NCBI GenBank assembly: GCA_026397915.1
Contig: JAPLTX010000056.1
Span: 1-64,000, forward strand
Source of the DNA: Verrucomicrobiota bacterium
GTDB taxonomy: Bacteria > Verrucomicrobiota > Verrucomicrobiia > CAIQCK01
Length of the DNA: 64,000 nt
Reading direction: 5' to 3'
Made by a program: the position numbers and the translations under genes. The notes below the pieces were generated by a model. It made no database searches. It saw only the letters and a list, made by a program, of their open reading frames with translations, and had not been told where the DNA came from. Shown here one piece after another: positions 52,853 to 60,673 of this stretch; the first letter of the stretch is position 1; each line of letters begins with the position of its first letter.

Positions 52853-53839
52853 ATGAATGTTGTGGACAGTGCCCGGCGGGTCGTGGACCTGGAGATTGCG
52901 GCGTTGCGCAAGCTGCGCGCGCGGCTTGGCGATCCCGTTGCGGGCCGGCAATTTGAGCGCGCCGTGGAACTGTTGCTGGCGTGCCTGAAGCGGCGCAGCA
53001 AGATCGTCGTCACCGGCATTGGCAAGAGCGGCATCGTCGGCCAAAAGGTGGCGGCGACGCTTACCAGCACGGGCGCCACGAGCGTGGTGCTGGACTCGGT
53101 GGACGCGCTCCACGGCGACCTCGGCATCGTGACCGACGGCGACGTGGTGCTGGTGTTCAGTTATGGCGGCGAGACCGAGGAACTGCTGAACATGCTACCG
53201 GCGGTGAAACGGTTTGATGTGCAGCTCATCGCGGTGACTGGCGAGCCGAAGAGCCGGCTGGCGCGTTACTGCGACGTGGTGCTGAATGTGGCGGTGGACA
53301 AGGAAGCTTGTCCCCTGAATCTCGCGCCGACGGCGAGCACGACGGCGATGGTGGCGATGGGTGACGCGCTGGCGATGGTGCTGCTGGAGGCACGCGGGTT
53401 CAAGAAACGCGACTTCGCCCGGTTGCATCCGGGTGGCTCGATCGGCCGCAGCCTGTTGTTGCAGGTGAAGGACATCATGCGCACCGGCACGCGCAACGCG
53501 GTGATCGCGACCGGTTGCACGGTGAAGGAAGCGATCATGGCCATGACGCGTGCCAAGAGCGGTTCGATCAGCGTCGTGGACAAGCGCGGCCGGCTGGCCG
53601 GCATCTTTACCGATGGCGATTTCCGCCGGCACATCGAGCGGGACGAAAACCTGCTGAACCGGCTGATAGACGAGGTCATGACGCGCAAGCCGACGGTGGT
53701 GCGCGAGGACCAACTGGCGGTTGAAGCGGTGAAAATCTTCAACAGCCGCGAGATTGACGATCTAGTAGTCGTGGATAAAGCATTTCGGCCGGTCGGGCTG
53801 GTGGATTCGCAGGACCTGCCGAAGTTCAAAATCATGTGA
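52853..53839 (+). CDS. kdsD: Arabinose-5-phosphate isomerase (KdsD/KpsF)
   Basis: A 328-residue enzyme, the same length as E. coli KdsD, that interconverts ribulose-5-phosphate and arabinose-5-phosphate for Kdo and lipopolysaccharide synthesis. An N-terminal SIS domain carries TGIGKSGIVGQKVAATLTSTG and VFSYGGETEELL, then NLAPTASTTAMVAMGDALA. Two CBS domains follow (TRNAVIATGCTVKEAI; TRKPTVVREDQLAVEAV). The start at 52853 is chosen over an earlier ATG that overlaps the promoter. It is followed by efp after 58 bp and is cytoplasmic. Confidence 0.94.
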   Translation: MNVVDSARRVVDLEIAALRKLRARLGDPVAGRQFERAVELLLACLKRRSKIVVTGIGKSGIVGQKVAATLTSTGATSVVLDSVDALHGDLGIVTDGDVVLVFSYGGETEELLNMLPAVKRFDVQLIAVTGEPKSRLARYCDVVLNVAVDKEACPLNLAPTASTTAMVAMGDALAMVLLEARGFKKRDFARLHPGGSIGRSLLLQVKDIMRTGTRNAVIATGCTVKEAIMAMTRAKSGSISVVDKRGRLAGIFTDGDFRRHIERDENLLNRLIDEVMTRKPTVVREDQLAVEAVKIFNSREIDDLVVVDKAFRPVGLVDSQDLPKFKIM

Positions 53840-53863
53840 AAGTAAGGCGGCCCGAGAAGGCCG

Positions 53864-53892
53864 TTGTAACCGAAAGAAAACAGAAAGATAAA
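53864..53892 (+). promoter_or_regulatory. Possible leaderless promoter for efp
   Basis: TTGTAA (53864-53869), 17 bp and GATAAA (53887-53892) end 5 bp before the ATG at 53898. The match is moderate and the same leaderless spacing recurs at 18690 and 38786. Confidence 0.3.
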
Positions 53893-53897
53893 GTCGT

Positions 53898-54455
53898 ATG
53901 GCGTCAGCAAACGATCTTCGCAAAGGAATGGCGATCAAATACAATGGGGAAGTGTGCGTCGTGCTCGAGACCCAGCACCGCACGCCGGGCAACCTGCGCG
54001 CGTTTGTGCAGGCGAGCCTGCGCAGCCTCCGTCACGGCCGCACCAGCGACGTGCGGTTCAGCTCCACGGAAAAGGTGGAGGTGGTGCCGATGGAAACCCG
54101 GAAGCTGGAATACAGCTACAAGGACCAGACCGGTTACCATTTCATTGACTCGGCGAACTATGAGGAGACGGTGTTGCAGGAGGATCTCGTCGGCCACGCC
54201 AAGGATTTCCTGGTTGAGAACCAGCAGGTGGAGGTGGTGTTCGTGGACAACATCGCGGCGCAGGTCGAACTGCCCGCGACGGTGGAACTAAAGATCGTGG
54301 AGTCGGCGGATGGTATCCGGGGCGACAGCGCCAGCAACGTGACCAAGCCCGCCAAGCTCGAAACGGGTCTCATGGTTCAGGTGCCGCTCTTCATCAAGGA
54401 AGGCGAGAAGATCAAGGTCCGCACCAACGATGGCGCCTACATGAGCCGCGCGTAA
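53898..54455 (+). CDS. efp: Elongation factor P, variant without the tip lysine
   Basis: A 185-residue EF-P with the KOW-like N domain, OB domain and C-terminal OB domain ending in VPLFIKEGEKIKVRTNDGAYMSRA. EF-P rescues ribosomes stalled at polyproline. The loop that normally carries the modified residue (PGKGQAF, Lys34 in E. coli) reads TPGNLRAF here, with Asn32 at the lysine position and Arg34 nearby. From memory, this variant occurs in other Verrucomicrobiota. No EpmA, EpmB, EarP or YmfI-type gene is seen in the window. The several Pro-rich proteins here would need such a factor. Confidence 0.92.
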   Translation: MASANDLRKGMAIKYNGEVCVVLETQHRTPGNLRAFVQASLRSLRHGRTSDVRFSSTEKVEVVPMETRKLEYSYKDQTGYHFIDSANYEETVLQEDLVGHAKDFLVENQQVEVVFVDNIAAQVELPATVELKIVESADGIRGDSASNVTKPAKLETGLMVQVPLFIKEGEKIKVRTNDGAYMSRA

Positions 54456-54467
54456 CAGCGTGACCGA

Positions 54468-55316
54468 TTACGGCGTGGCCGTCTGCGCCTTGCCGTCCGA
54501 AGAGGGCTGTTTTGGCCCCGGTTGCGTGAGCGGGTTCTTCGGAGGGGTGACTGATCCCTTGCCCGGATGCGATGGAGCTTTGCCGCCCGGCTTATGGGGA
54601 ACAATCGGTTGCGGAATGATGACCGGCACGGGCACCACGACGGGCGGAGGCATTTCCTGCGCCTGCGTGCCGCCCTCTTTGGCGCGGATGGTGGTTACTA
54701 CACCATTGCGGAAAACAACTTCCCTGCCTCCGGCGACAACTTTTCGATTCAATGTCTGCGTCACGTAGTAGCCGTTGACGAACGACGACTGGGTGTAAGG
54801 CTCGTAGCGATAGGTAACGTAGCTCCAGTTCTCCTCATCGCCCTGCGCCGTGCGCGAGCTACTCTTCTCTTGCGGCTGGCCGACCGCTGCGAGCACCTCG
54901 GGCTGCGTCATGCCGATGAGCACTTCGTGGCGGGCGATGGCCGGTTTGATCGTCCTGGCGCGCTCGCACTGCTGGTCCAACACCGCGCGTTGCTCCAGCG
55001 TCAACGGCTCCAGCGATTCCGCGTCCACCCAACCGCGCACCGTGCCGAGCGTGATCGGCTTCTGGACATAATAACGTTTCTCAGCATAGCCGATCAGTTG
55101 CACCGTCTGGCCGGCGCGCAGCGAGCCGAGCGCCGCCGACTGGCCGCGCGAGAAAGTGATCTGTGTTCCAAACCGTGCCTTGAGCGGGATTGGTCTCATC
55201 CCCACCTCGTCGAGGTAAAGCACGTCGTTGTGCCGGATCTCGTCGGCCAGCGCCGCGACTCCGCACGCCGCCGCCAGCAACAGCCCCAGTCGCCATGTTC
55301 TGTGCGATCCGCTCAT
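54468..55316 (-). CDS. Exported protein with SH3-like and BamE-like segments
   Basis: A 282-residue protein with a signal peptide (LGLLLAAACGVAALA). Residues 30-110 look like an SH3-type beta barrel (LRAGQTVQLIGYAEKRYYVQ). Residues 130-150 contain HEVLIGMTQPEVLAAVGQPQ, the SmpA/BamE-like motif often seen in outer-membrane lipoproteins, here without a lipobox. The tail is Pro/Gly/Lys-rich and disordered. It could help envelope assembly, but no function is established. It is convergent with efp and lies 63 bp after the Aas-like gene on the same strand. Confidence 0.7.
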   Translation of the reverse strand: MSGSHRTWRLGLLLAAACGVAALADEIRHNDVLYLDEVGMRPIPLKARFGTQITFSRGQSAALGSLRAGQTVQLIGYAEKRYYVQKPITLGTVRGWVDAESLEPLTLEQRAVLDQQCERARTIKPAIARHEVLIGMTQPEVLAAVGQPQEKSSSRTAQGDEENWSYVTYRYEPYTQSSFVNGYYVTQTLNRKVVAGGREVVFRNGVVTTIRAKEGGTQAQEMPPPVVVPVPVIIPQPIVPHKPGGKAPSHPGKGSVTPPKNPLTQPGPKQPSSDGKAQTATP

Positions 55317-55379
55317 CGCTGCGTAGGCTACGCCGCCGCTCCGGCACTGTCAACGCGCGGGCGGCAGCAGCCATCCACT

Positions 55380-58300
55380 CTACGCCGACGCCGATGATCG
55401 CGACGCAGCAATCTCGCGAACCTTTCGCAGGTCCAGCTTGCCGGTGCCGAGGTGCGGGAGGGACTCGATGCGGAAGAACTGGTTGGCGCGCGGCACCCAG
55501 AGGTTGGGAAGATTGGCTTGAGGGAGTTTGTCGAGAACGGGCTGGAGTTTGTCGTCGGGCAACGTGTGGAGCACGACGAGCCGCTCGCCCTTCTTTTCGT
55601 CGGGGACGCCGGTGACGACGAACGTTTGCTCCGTGACGCCGGCCAGCTCGTGCAGTTTCTCCTCCACCTTCACGTGCGGCACCATCTCGCCGCCGATCTT
55701 GCTGAAGCGGCTCAGGCGGTCGGTGATGGCGATGAAACCGTCCTCGTCCTCGGTGGCAATGTCGCCGGTGATATACCAGCCGTCGCGCAACACGTCCGCC
55801 GTCTTCTCCGGACGGCCGAGGTAGCCTTTCATGACGTTCGGGCCGCGGACCAGCATCAGGCCGGGCTGGCCGGTAGGCACGGGCTTCATCGTGTCGGGGT
55901 CCACGATGCGCACGCTGACGCCCGGCAACGGATGGCCGATCTTGCCGCGCTTGGCGCCGACTTGTCGAAAGCCGGCGGCGCGGAAGTCGCGCGTGTTCAC
56001 CGTCACGACCGGCGAGCACTCGGTGCAACCGTAGCCTTCCATCGGGCGGATGCCGAACTGGTCCTCGAACGCCTGCGCCAGCCGCTCCGGCAGTTTCTCC
56101 GCGCCGGTCATCACGAACCGCAGGCTGCCGAAATCCTCCGGCGTGCAGCCGCGCAGATACATCTGGAGGAACGTCGGCGTCGCCAGCAGGAACGTGACGC
56201 CGTATTGGCCGGTGAGCGCGCCGATGGCCCGCGCGTCGAGCGGGCTGGGATGATAGACCACGCCCGTGCCGAGCACCGCCGGCAGGATCAGCGCGCCGGT
56301 GAAGCCGAACGAGTGGAAGAACGGCAGGATGCCGAGGACGCGGTCGGTGCCGTCGAAGGCAAACGTCTGGCCGAGTTGCTGGACGTTGGCGGCGACGTTG
56401 TAGTGCGTCAACATCACGCCCTTCGGATCGCCGGTGCTTCCGCTGGAAAAGATGACCGTGGCGAGATCGTCGAGGGTGACTTTCTTCCGGCGTCCGACGG
56501 CGCGCTCCAGCAGCGGCGCGGGCAACGTCCACGCCAGCGCGAGCGCGGTGAGTTTCTCGGCGAGCGTCGGCTTCGCGGCGATGTCCTCGATAAACACCAA
56601 TTCAAAGGGCACGCCAAGCTTCGGCGTATCGGTTGCTCCATGCGGACGGCTCCCCTCACCCTGGCCCTCTCCCCTCGCTTGCGAGGGGAGAGGGGCGCAG
56701 GCCGCAGTCGCAACGTCTTTCGCGGTAGCAACCGCAGGATGAGGCAAGGAAGCTCCCCCTCTCCCCGCGTTAGCGGGGAGAGGGCCGGGGTGAGGAGCCG
56801 CAGCAGTTGGGTTGGCGAGGACGAGCTTGAGCCGCTCCAGGAACTCGCGCGACGTGATGACCGTCTTCAACCCGCACTGGCGCGCGCAGGAGGCGAGCGT
56901 TTCGTTGGAGACGGTGTAGTTGAGGTTCACCGGCACCTTGCCCATGAGCAGCGCGGCCCAGTTCACCAGCGCGCCCGGCACCGACGGCGGCAGCAGAATG
57001 CCGACCATCTCCTGGCTGTCCCAGACTTTCCGCAGCCGCCGCGCGAGGAAGATCGTCTTCGTCAGCGCCGCGCCGAAAGTCACCTTTGGCGTGCGGCCGT
57101 CGGCCATCGCGAAACGCCGCGGATGCAGCCGCGCGCCGCGCACAAACTTCCGCTGGAGCGGCTCCATCCAGCGGCGGCGGTAGGGCCACGCCTCGCTTTG
57201 CAGTTCCTGCACGACCTGTCGCACCTCGAACGGCGTCGCCGTCGCCGGCAGCGGCGCGCCGAAGCTCACCGTCACCGGATGCGGCACGCGATGCGGCAGT
57301 TTCCAGATGAAGCGGCCTTTCTCGAAGCTGAAGATGCTGCCCCAGACGCCGTCGAGCGCCACGGGGATGATCGGGGCGTCCACGCCGTGCATGATCCGCT
57401 CGAAGCCGCGCCGGAACGGCAGCAGTTGGCCGATGCGCGTGATCTGCCCCTCGGCGAAAATGCAGACGACCTCGCCGGCCTTGATCGCCTCGCTCGCCTC
57501 GCGCAGCGACTTGATCATGTCGCGCGGCCGGAGCTGTGACGAAATCGGGATCGCCTTCATGATCCGCGCGATGGGCTTGACCAGCGGGTGATCGTAGATG
57601 CCCTTGAACACAATGAACCGGATGGGCCGGTCGGTGGCCGCGTTCAACAGCAGCGCGTCCACGAACGAGAGGTGGTTGCACACAAACAGCGCGCCGCCGC
57701 GCTCCGGGATGTTGTCGCGGCCCAGCACGCGCAGGCGGTAGATCGTCCGCGTCAGCATCCAGAACACCAGCCGCAGCAGCGCGTCCGGCAGCAGCACCAG
57801 CACATAGACCGTCCCCGCCAGCGTCGCCGCCGCGCTGAGCAGGAACACCGCGCGCGGCGAGAGATGCGCCACCGAGGTCATCAGGAAATACACGCCCGAC
57901 GCCGCGAAGATGCCGACGAACGACAGCAGGTTCGCCGCCGCGAGCACGCCGCCCTTGCGCGCCGGGTCGGGCCGGTGCTGGATCAGCGCGTTCACCGGCA
58001 CCGCGAAAAAGCCCGCGAAGAAACCGAACCCCGCCAGTTCCGCGCCGACGCCGGTTGCCGTCAGGCCCGGCTGCGCCAGCGCCGCGCCGAACACGCACAG
58101 CCCCAGCGAGCCGAGCGGGATGAGGCCGTATTCGATCTTGCCGCCGGAGAGATGGCCCGCCGCGAAACTGCCCACGCCGATGCCGATGGCCAGCACGGCC
58201 ATGAGATAGCTGATCTGCGTCGCGGTGATTTGCAGCACGTCGGTGCCGAGGAAGACGATGTTGAGCTGCAGCAACATGCCGAGGAACCAGAAGTAGGTAT

Positions 58301-59012
58301 TGCCGAGCACCGACAGCCAGAGCACGCGGTCGCCGCTGATGAGCCGCACCTGTGCGAAGAGGTCGGCGAGAAAATTCGCGTGAAACTTCTTCGCGGGGTC
58401 GGCCGCCGGCACGCGGCTGATGCCGAAGCTCGCCGCCAGCCCGGCCACCGCCACCGCCAGCAGCGCCGCGCCCGACCAGATCTGCCGTCCGCGAAACGTC
58501 TCGCACAGCGCGCCGCCCGCCACCGTGCCGAGGATGATCGCGACGAACGTGCCCAGCTCCAGCACGCCGTTGCCCCACGACAGCCGCCTCGGCGGCAGCA
58601 GCTCCGGCAGCAGGCCGTATTTCGCCGGCCCGAACAACGCGCTGCGCACGCCCATCAAGAAGATGGCGAGGAGCAGCAGGCCGTGCAGGTTCAGCGCCAG
58701 ACCCGCGATCGCCAGCATCATCAACGGCAGCTCCGACACCTTCGTGCCGATCGTCACCGCCCGCTTGCTGAACCGGTCCGCCAGAAACCCGCCCGCCATC
58801 GAGAAGAGGATGAACGGCACCGAGAAGAGCATGCCGATGATCAGCACCATCCGGTCGCGCTCCGCCGGCGACAGGCCCGCGCCGACGATGAGGAAGATGA
58901 CGAGATTGCGCAGCGCGTTGTCGCTGAACGCATTCTGGAACTGCGTCACGATCAGGCTCCAGAACCCGCGTTCCGACGGCGATGAATTGGTTCCCGGCTC
59001 AGACATGCTCAC
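55380..59012 (-). CDS. LplT-PlsC-acyl-ACP synthetase fusion (Aas-like)
   Basis: A 1210-residue three-domain protein that joins lysophospholipid uptake, acyl transfer and fatty-acid activation. Residues 1-420 are a 12-helix MFS transporter like LplT. Residues 430-640 are a PlsC-type acyltransferase (HLSFVD, His447 and Asp452 of HX4D; FAEGQITRIGQ). Residues 660-1200 are an AMP-forming synthetase (SSGSTGDPKG near 860; GYGCTECSP; DGWYITGD). E. coli has LplT and Aas as separate proteins. An inverted palindrome pair is inserted in frame near residues 738-790 (see 56654-56795). Confidence 0.9.
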   Translation of the reverse strand: MSMSEPGTNSSPSERGFWSLIVTQFQNAFSDNALRNLVIFLIVGAGLSPAERDRMVLIIGMLFSVPFILFSMAGGFLADRFSKRAVTIGTKVSELPLMMLAIAGLALNLHGLLLLAIFLMGVRSALFGPAKYGLLPELLPPRRLSWGNGVLELGTFVAIILGTVAGGALCETFRGRQIWSGAALLAVAVAGLAASFGISRVPAADPAKKFHANFLADLFAQVRLISGDRVLWLSVLGNTYFWFLGMLLQLNIVFLGTDVLQITATQISYLMAVLAIGIGVGSFAAGHLSGGKIEYGLIPLGSLGLCVFGAALAQPGLTATGVGAELAGFGFFAGFFAVPVNALIQHRPDPARKGGVLAAANLLSFVGIFAASGVYFLMTSVAHLSPRAVFLLSAAATLAGTVYVLVLLPDALLRLVFWMLTRTIYRLRVLGRDNIPERGGALFVCNHLSFVDALLLNAATDRPIRFIVFKGIYDHPLVKPIARIMKAIPISSQLRPRDMIKSLREASEAIKAGEVVCIFAEGQITRIGQLLPFRRGFERIMHGVDAPIIPVALDGVWGSIFSFEKGRFIWKLPHRVPHPVTVSFGAPLPATATPFEVRQVVQELQSEAWPYRRRWMEPLQRKFVRGARLHPRRFAMADGRTPKVTFGAALTKTIFLARRLRKVWDSQEMVGILLPPSVPGALVNWAALLMGKVPVNLNYTVSNETLASCARQCGLKTVITSREFLERLKLVLANPTAAAPHPGPLPANAGRGGASLPHPAVATAKDVATAACAPLPSQARGEGQGEGSRPHGATDTPKLGVPFELVFIEDIAAKPTLAEKLTALALAWTLPAPLLERAVGRRKKVTLDDLATVIFSSGSTGDPKGVMLTHYNVAANVQQLGQTFAFDGTDRVLGILPFFHSFGFTGALILPAVLGTGVVYHPSPLDARAIGALTGQYGVTFLLATPTFLQMYLRGCTPEDFGSLRFVMTGAEKLPERLAQAFEDQFGIRPMEGYGCTECSPVVTVNTRDFRAAGFRQVGAKRGKIGHPLPGVSVRIVDPDTMKPVPTGQPGLMLVRGPNVMKGYLGRPEKTADVLRDGWYITGDIATEDEDGFIAITDRLSRFSKIGGEMVPHVKVEEKLHELAGVTEQTFVVTGVPDEKKGERLVVLHTLPDDKLQPVLDKLPQANLPNLWVPRANQFFRIESLPHLGTGKLDLRKVREIAASRSSASA
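56654..56795. repeat. Inverted pair of large hairpins inserted in the Aas-like gene
   Basis: Hairpin 1 has a 14-bp stem, CCCTCTCCCCTCGC-TT-GCGAGGGGAGAGGG (56665-56694), preceded by CCTCACCCTGG. Hairpin 2 (56757-56784) is the mirror, with a 12-bp stem and GTTA loop, followed by CCGGGGTGAGG. This is a known type of dispersed genomic repeat. It encodes an HPGPLP/GEGQGEG-like low-complexity segment in the AMP-binding domain. Confidence 0.85.
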
Positions 59013-59102
59013 GCCTCACAAGGCGCAACGATTCTGGCAATGTAACGGCGGAAAATCAACCGCGGGAGGGGCGGCGCTCCGTGAGAAAATGAACACTACC
59101 TT

Positions 59103-59810
59103 TTATTTGGGCTGAGTCGGAGCTTCTGTCTTTGGTGGAGGTGGTTCAGTCGGCGGCGTCTCTTTTGCTTTGGCTTGGTCTAGCGTCTCGAATTCCTGGG
59201 TGATTTGATGATATCGGTTAACACTACGAACGACTGCCAAGCCAGGAAGCGGTTCGCCCGTCGCTCGATTCGGAATGTAAGCAGATACAACACCGACCAG
59301 CATGCTGCCTAAAAACGCCGGACCACCACTGACACCGTTAATGGCGACGCCGTCAACTAAGTATGCGCCATCTTTTTCAATCCAAGCACTGATCCGACCT
59401 GAGAAGAAGCAAAGACTCGCTTGTTGTATCGCAGGAAATCCAAGCCATCCGATCTCGACACCGGGTTTGAAATACTTGTCTTTGGGTGTCAGCGGCACAT
59501 CGTCGGTGGGAAGGACGATTTCCTTCCGTTCAAAAATAATCGCTGCTGTGTCGGTCTGTGAGTCTGTGTTAATGGCTCTGTCATCCTTACGCAAAAACAA
59601 TGTCTTGCCGGACGCTATGTGTTCCACTCGAATTGGTTCTTCCCAGTAGTGGGCGTGGCTGATGACGTGGTCAGCCGTAGCCACGGCGCATAGCGGCGTG
59701 TTCTTACTTTTCGAAACGATGAAACCCGTCCCAGACCCTTGTGGCGTCCAAATGCGAACGACGTAAGGTGTTAGTTTCTCGACGCTCTCATACCACACTG
59801 TTTCTGCCAT
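59103..59810 (-). CDS. Trypsin-like peptidase-fold protein
   Basis: A 235-residue protein of the S1 trypsin-like fold. The triad residues are His in VATADHV, Asp in QTDTAAIIF and Ser in GVSGGPAF. There is no signal peptide, so the enzyme seems cytoplasmic. A C-terminal Pro/Thr/Glu tail follows. The ATG at 59810 is preceded by AAGGAAGG, which makes it better than the start at 59846. Base composition is clearly more AT-rich than the neighbours, which suggests recent acquisition. It sits beside the palindrome-rich gap. Confidence 0.8.
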   Translation of the reverse strand: MAETVWYESVEKLTPYVVRIWTPQGSGTGFIVSKSKNTPLCAVATADHVISHAHYWEEPIRVEHIASGKTLFLRKDDRAINTDSQTDTAAIIFERKEIVLPTDDVPLTPKDKYFKPGVEIGWLGFPAIQQASLCFFSGRISAWIEKDGAYLVDGVAINGVSGGPAFLGSMLVGVVSAYIPNRATGEPLPGLAVVRSVNRYHQITQEFETLDQAKAKETPPTEPPPPKTEAPTQPK

Positions 59811-60051
59811 AACCTTCCTTTCTTCCCCAACAGCACACTTGGCCATCAGGATAGATTCTGAAACCGGCCCCAGCGATTGTCGAGCGATGTTTTTCCGCAG
59901 TCCCGCTCAACAACTCCGCTGCGCCATCCGCATTCTTCCGTCCGCGCCTTCGCTTCCCTCGCCCGCCGGGGCGGCAGGCCGGCCGCTGAGCATTCATCTC
60001 CAGCGCCGCCGCAGCGTTGCGGGCCGCCGGGGGATCGTCGCCGCGTCCCAC

Positions 60052-60250
60052 GGAGCGCGCCCCGCGCCGCATGGGGTGCGCCCCGCGTCACACGGGGTGG
60101 TTGTTCCGCGCCGCGGGGTGCACCCCGCGTCAAATGGGGTGCACCCCTTTTCATGCGGGGTGCGCCCCATGACGTATGGGCTTCGCCCCGGTGCGCCCCA
60201 AACCGCGCGGGGCGTGCCCCATCCGGCGCGGGGTGAACCCCATAACGCTG
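60052..60250. repeat. 21-bp phased array of 12-bp palindromes (GGGGTGCRCCCC)
   Basis: Units begin at 60052, 60073, 60094, 60115, 60136, 60157 and 60178 (exactly 21 bp apart), then at 60209 and 60230 (again 21 bp apart) after a 10-bp phase insertion. Most carry GGGGTGCGCCCC or GGGGTGCACCCC with a 9-bp variable spacer; a few are degenerate, such as GGGGTGGTTGTT. Two helical turns separate the palindromes, so sites face the same side of the DNA. Confidence 0.85.
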
Positions 60251-60301
60251 GAAATACGTAATTTACGCTGCCAGAAGCCTGCCGGCCGCTTTTTGAACAG
60301 C

Positions 60302-60406
60302 CGGCGGTGAGACACCGCCGCTACAGCGATGTTGTAGGCCCGCTGCCCTCAGCGGGCGCTGCTCCGGTCGCCACCAAAAGCGCCACGTCGGGGACGTGGC
60401 CTACAC
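60302..60406. repeat. Cluster of three GTAG-headed REP hairpins
   Basis: CGGCGGTG-AGA-CACCGCCG (60302-60320) is followed by CTAC, i.e. a minus-strand GTAG. GTAG-GCCCGCTG-CCCT-CAGCGGGC (60333-60356) is on the plus strand. GCCACGTC-GGG-GACGTGGC (60382-60400) is followed by CTAC. The three stems differ in sequence but share the GTAG foot and hairpin size typical of REP elements. Confidence 0.85.
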
Positions 60407-60608
60407 AGCGGATGAAGGACTCAACAACAGCCACCGCGCCCGGAGGTCGCGGTCCACCTGGGCGATGCAAGCGTTCTTTTCAAAGTCCGCAGAAAAACCC
60501 CCAGTGAAAAACCAATCGCGGACGGGCCGGAGCAGAATGGTTGTCGCTTCCCATGAACTTGTTCGGACTCCGTGATCCAAAGCTTCCCCAGGACGGCTCA
60601 CTTTGGCA

Positions 60609-60636
60609 TTGCACGGAGCGTTCGCCTTGCTACTCT
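60609..60636 (+). promoter_or_regulatory. Candidate promoter for the 60674 gene
   Basis: TTGCAC (60609-60614), 16 bp and TACTCT (60631-60636) precede GAAAGGA and the ATG at 60674. Confidence 0.35.
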
Positions 60637-60673
60637 CGCCGTCCACAAACTTCAGCGAGCGAAAGGAAACAGC

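Larger units (their letters stand above)
59847..60673. other. Palindrome-rich non-coding region
   Basis: About 830 bp without a credible gene. It holds the 21-bp phased palindrome array (60052-60250), a cluster of three GTAG-headed hairpins (60302-60406) and a candidate promoter for the downstream isomerase-like gene (60609-60636). Short open frames on both strands are low-complexity by-products of the array. Confidence 0.7.

Noticed and set aside
55452-57539. 695-residue plus-strand ORF opposite the Aas-like gene
   Set aside because: Antisense shadow in GC-rich DNA; the minus strand has all three enzyme domains.
60052-60250. CRISPR array
   Set aside because: The conserved part is a 12-bp palindrome with 9-bp spacers, far too short, and no cas gene is near.
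59839-60261. Seven-residue-repeat protein encoded by the palindrome array
   Set aside because: The repeat peptide arises from the 21-bp period, is open on both strands, lacks a ribosome-binding site and has no homologous feel.
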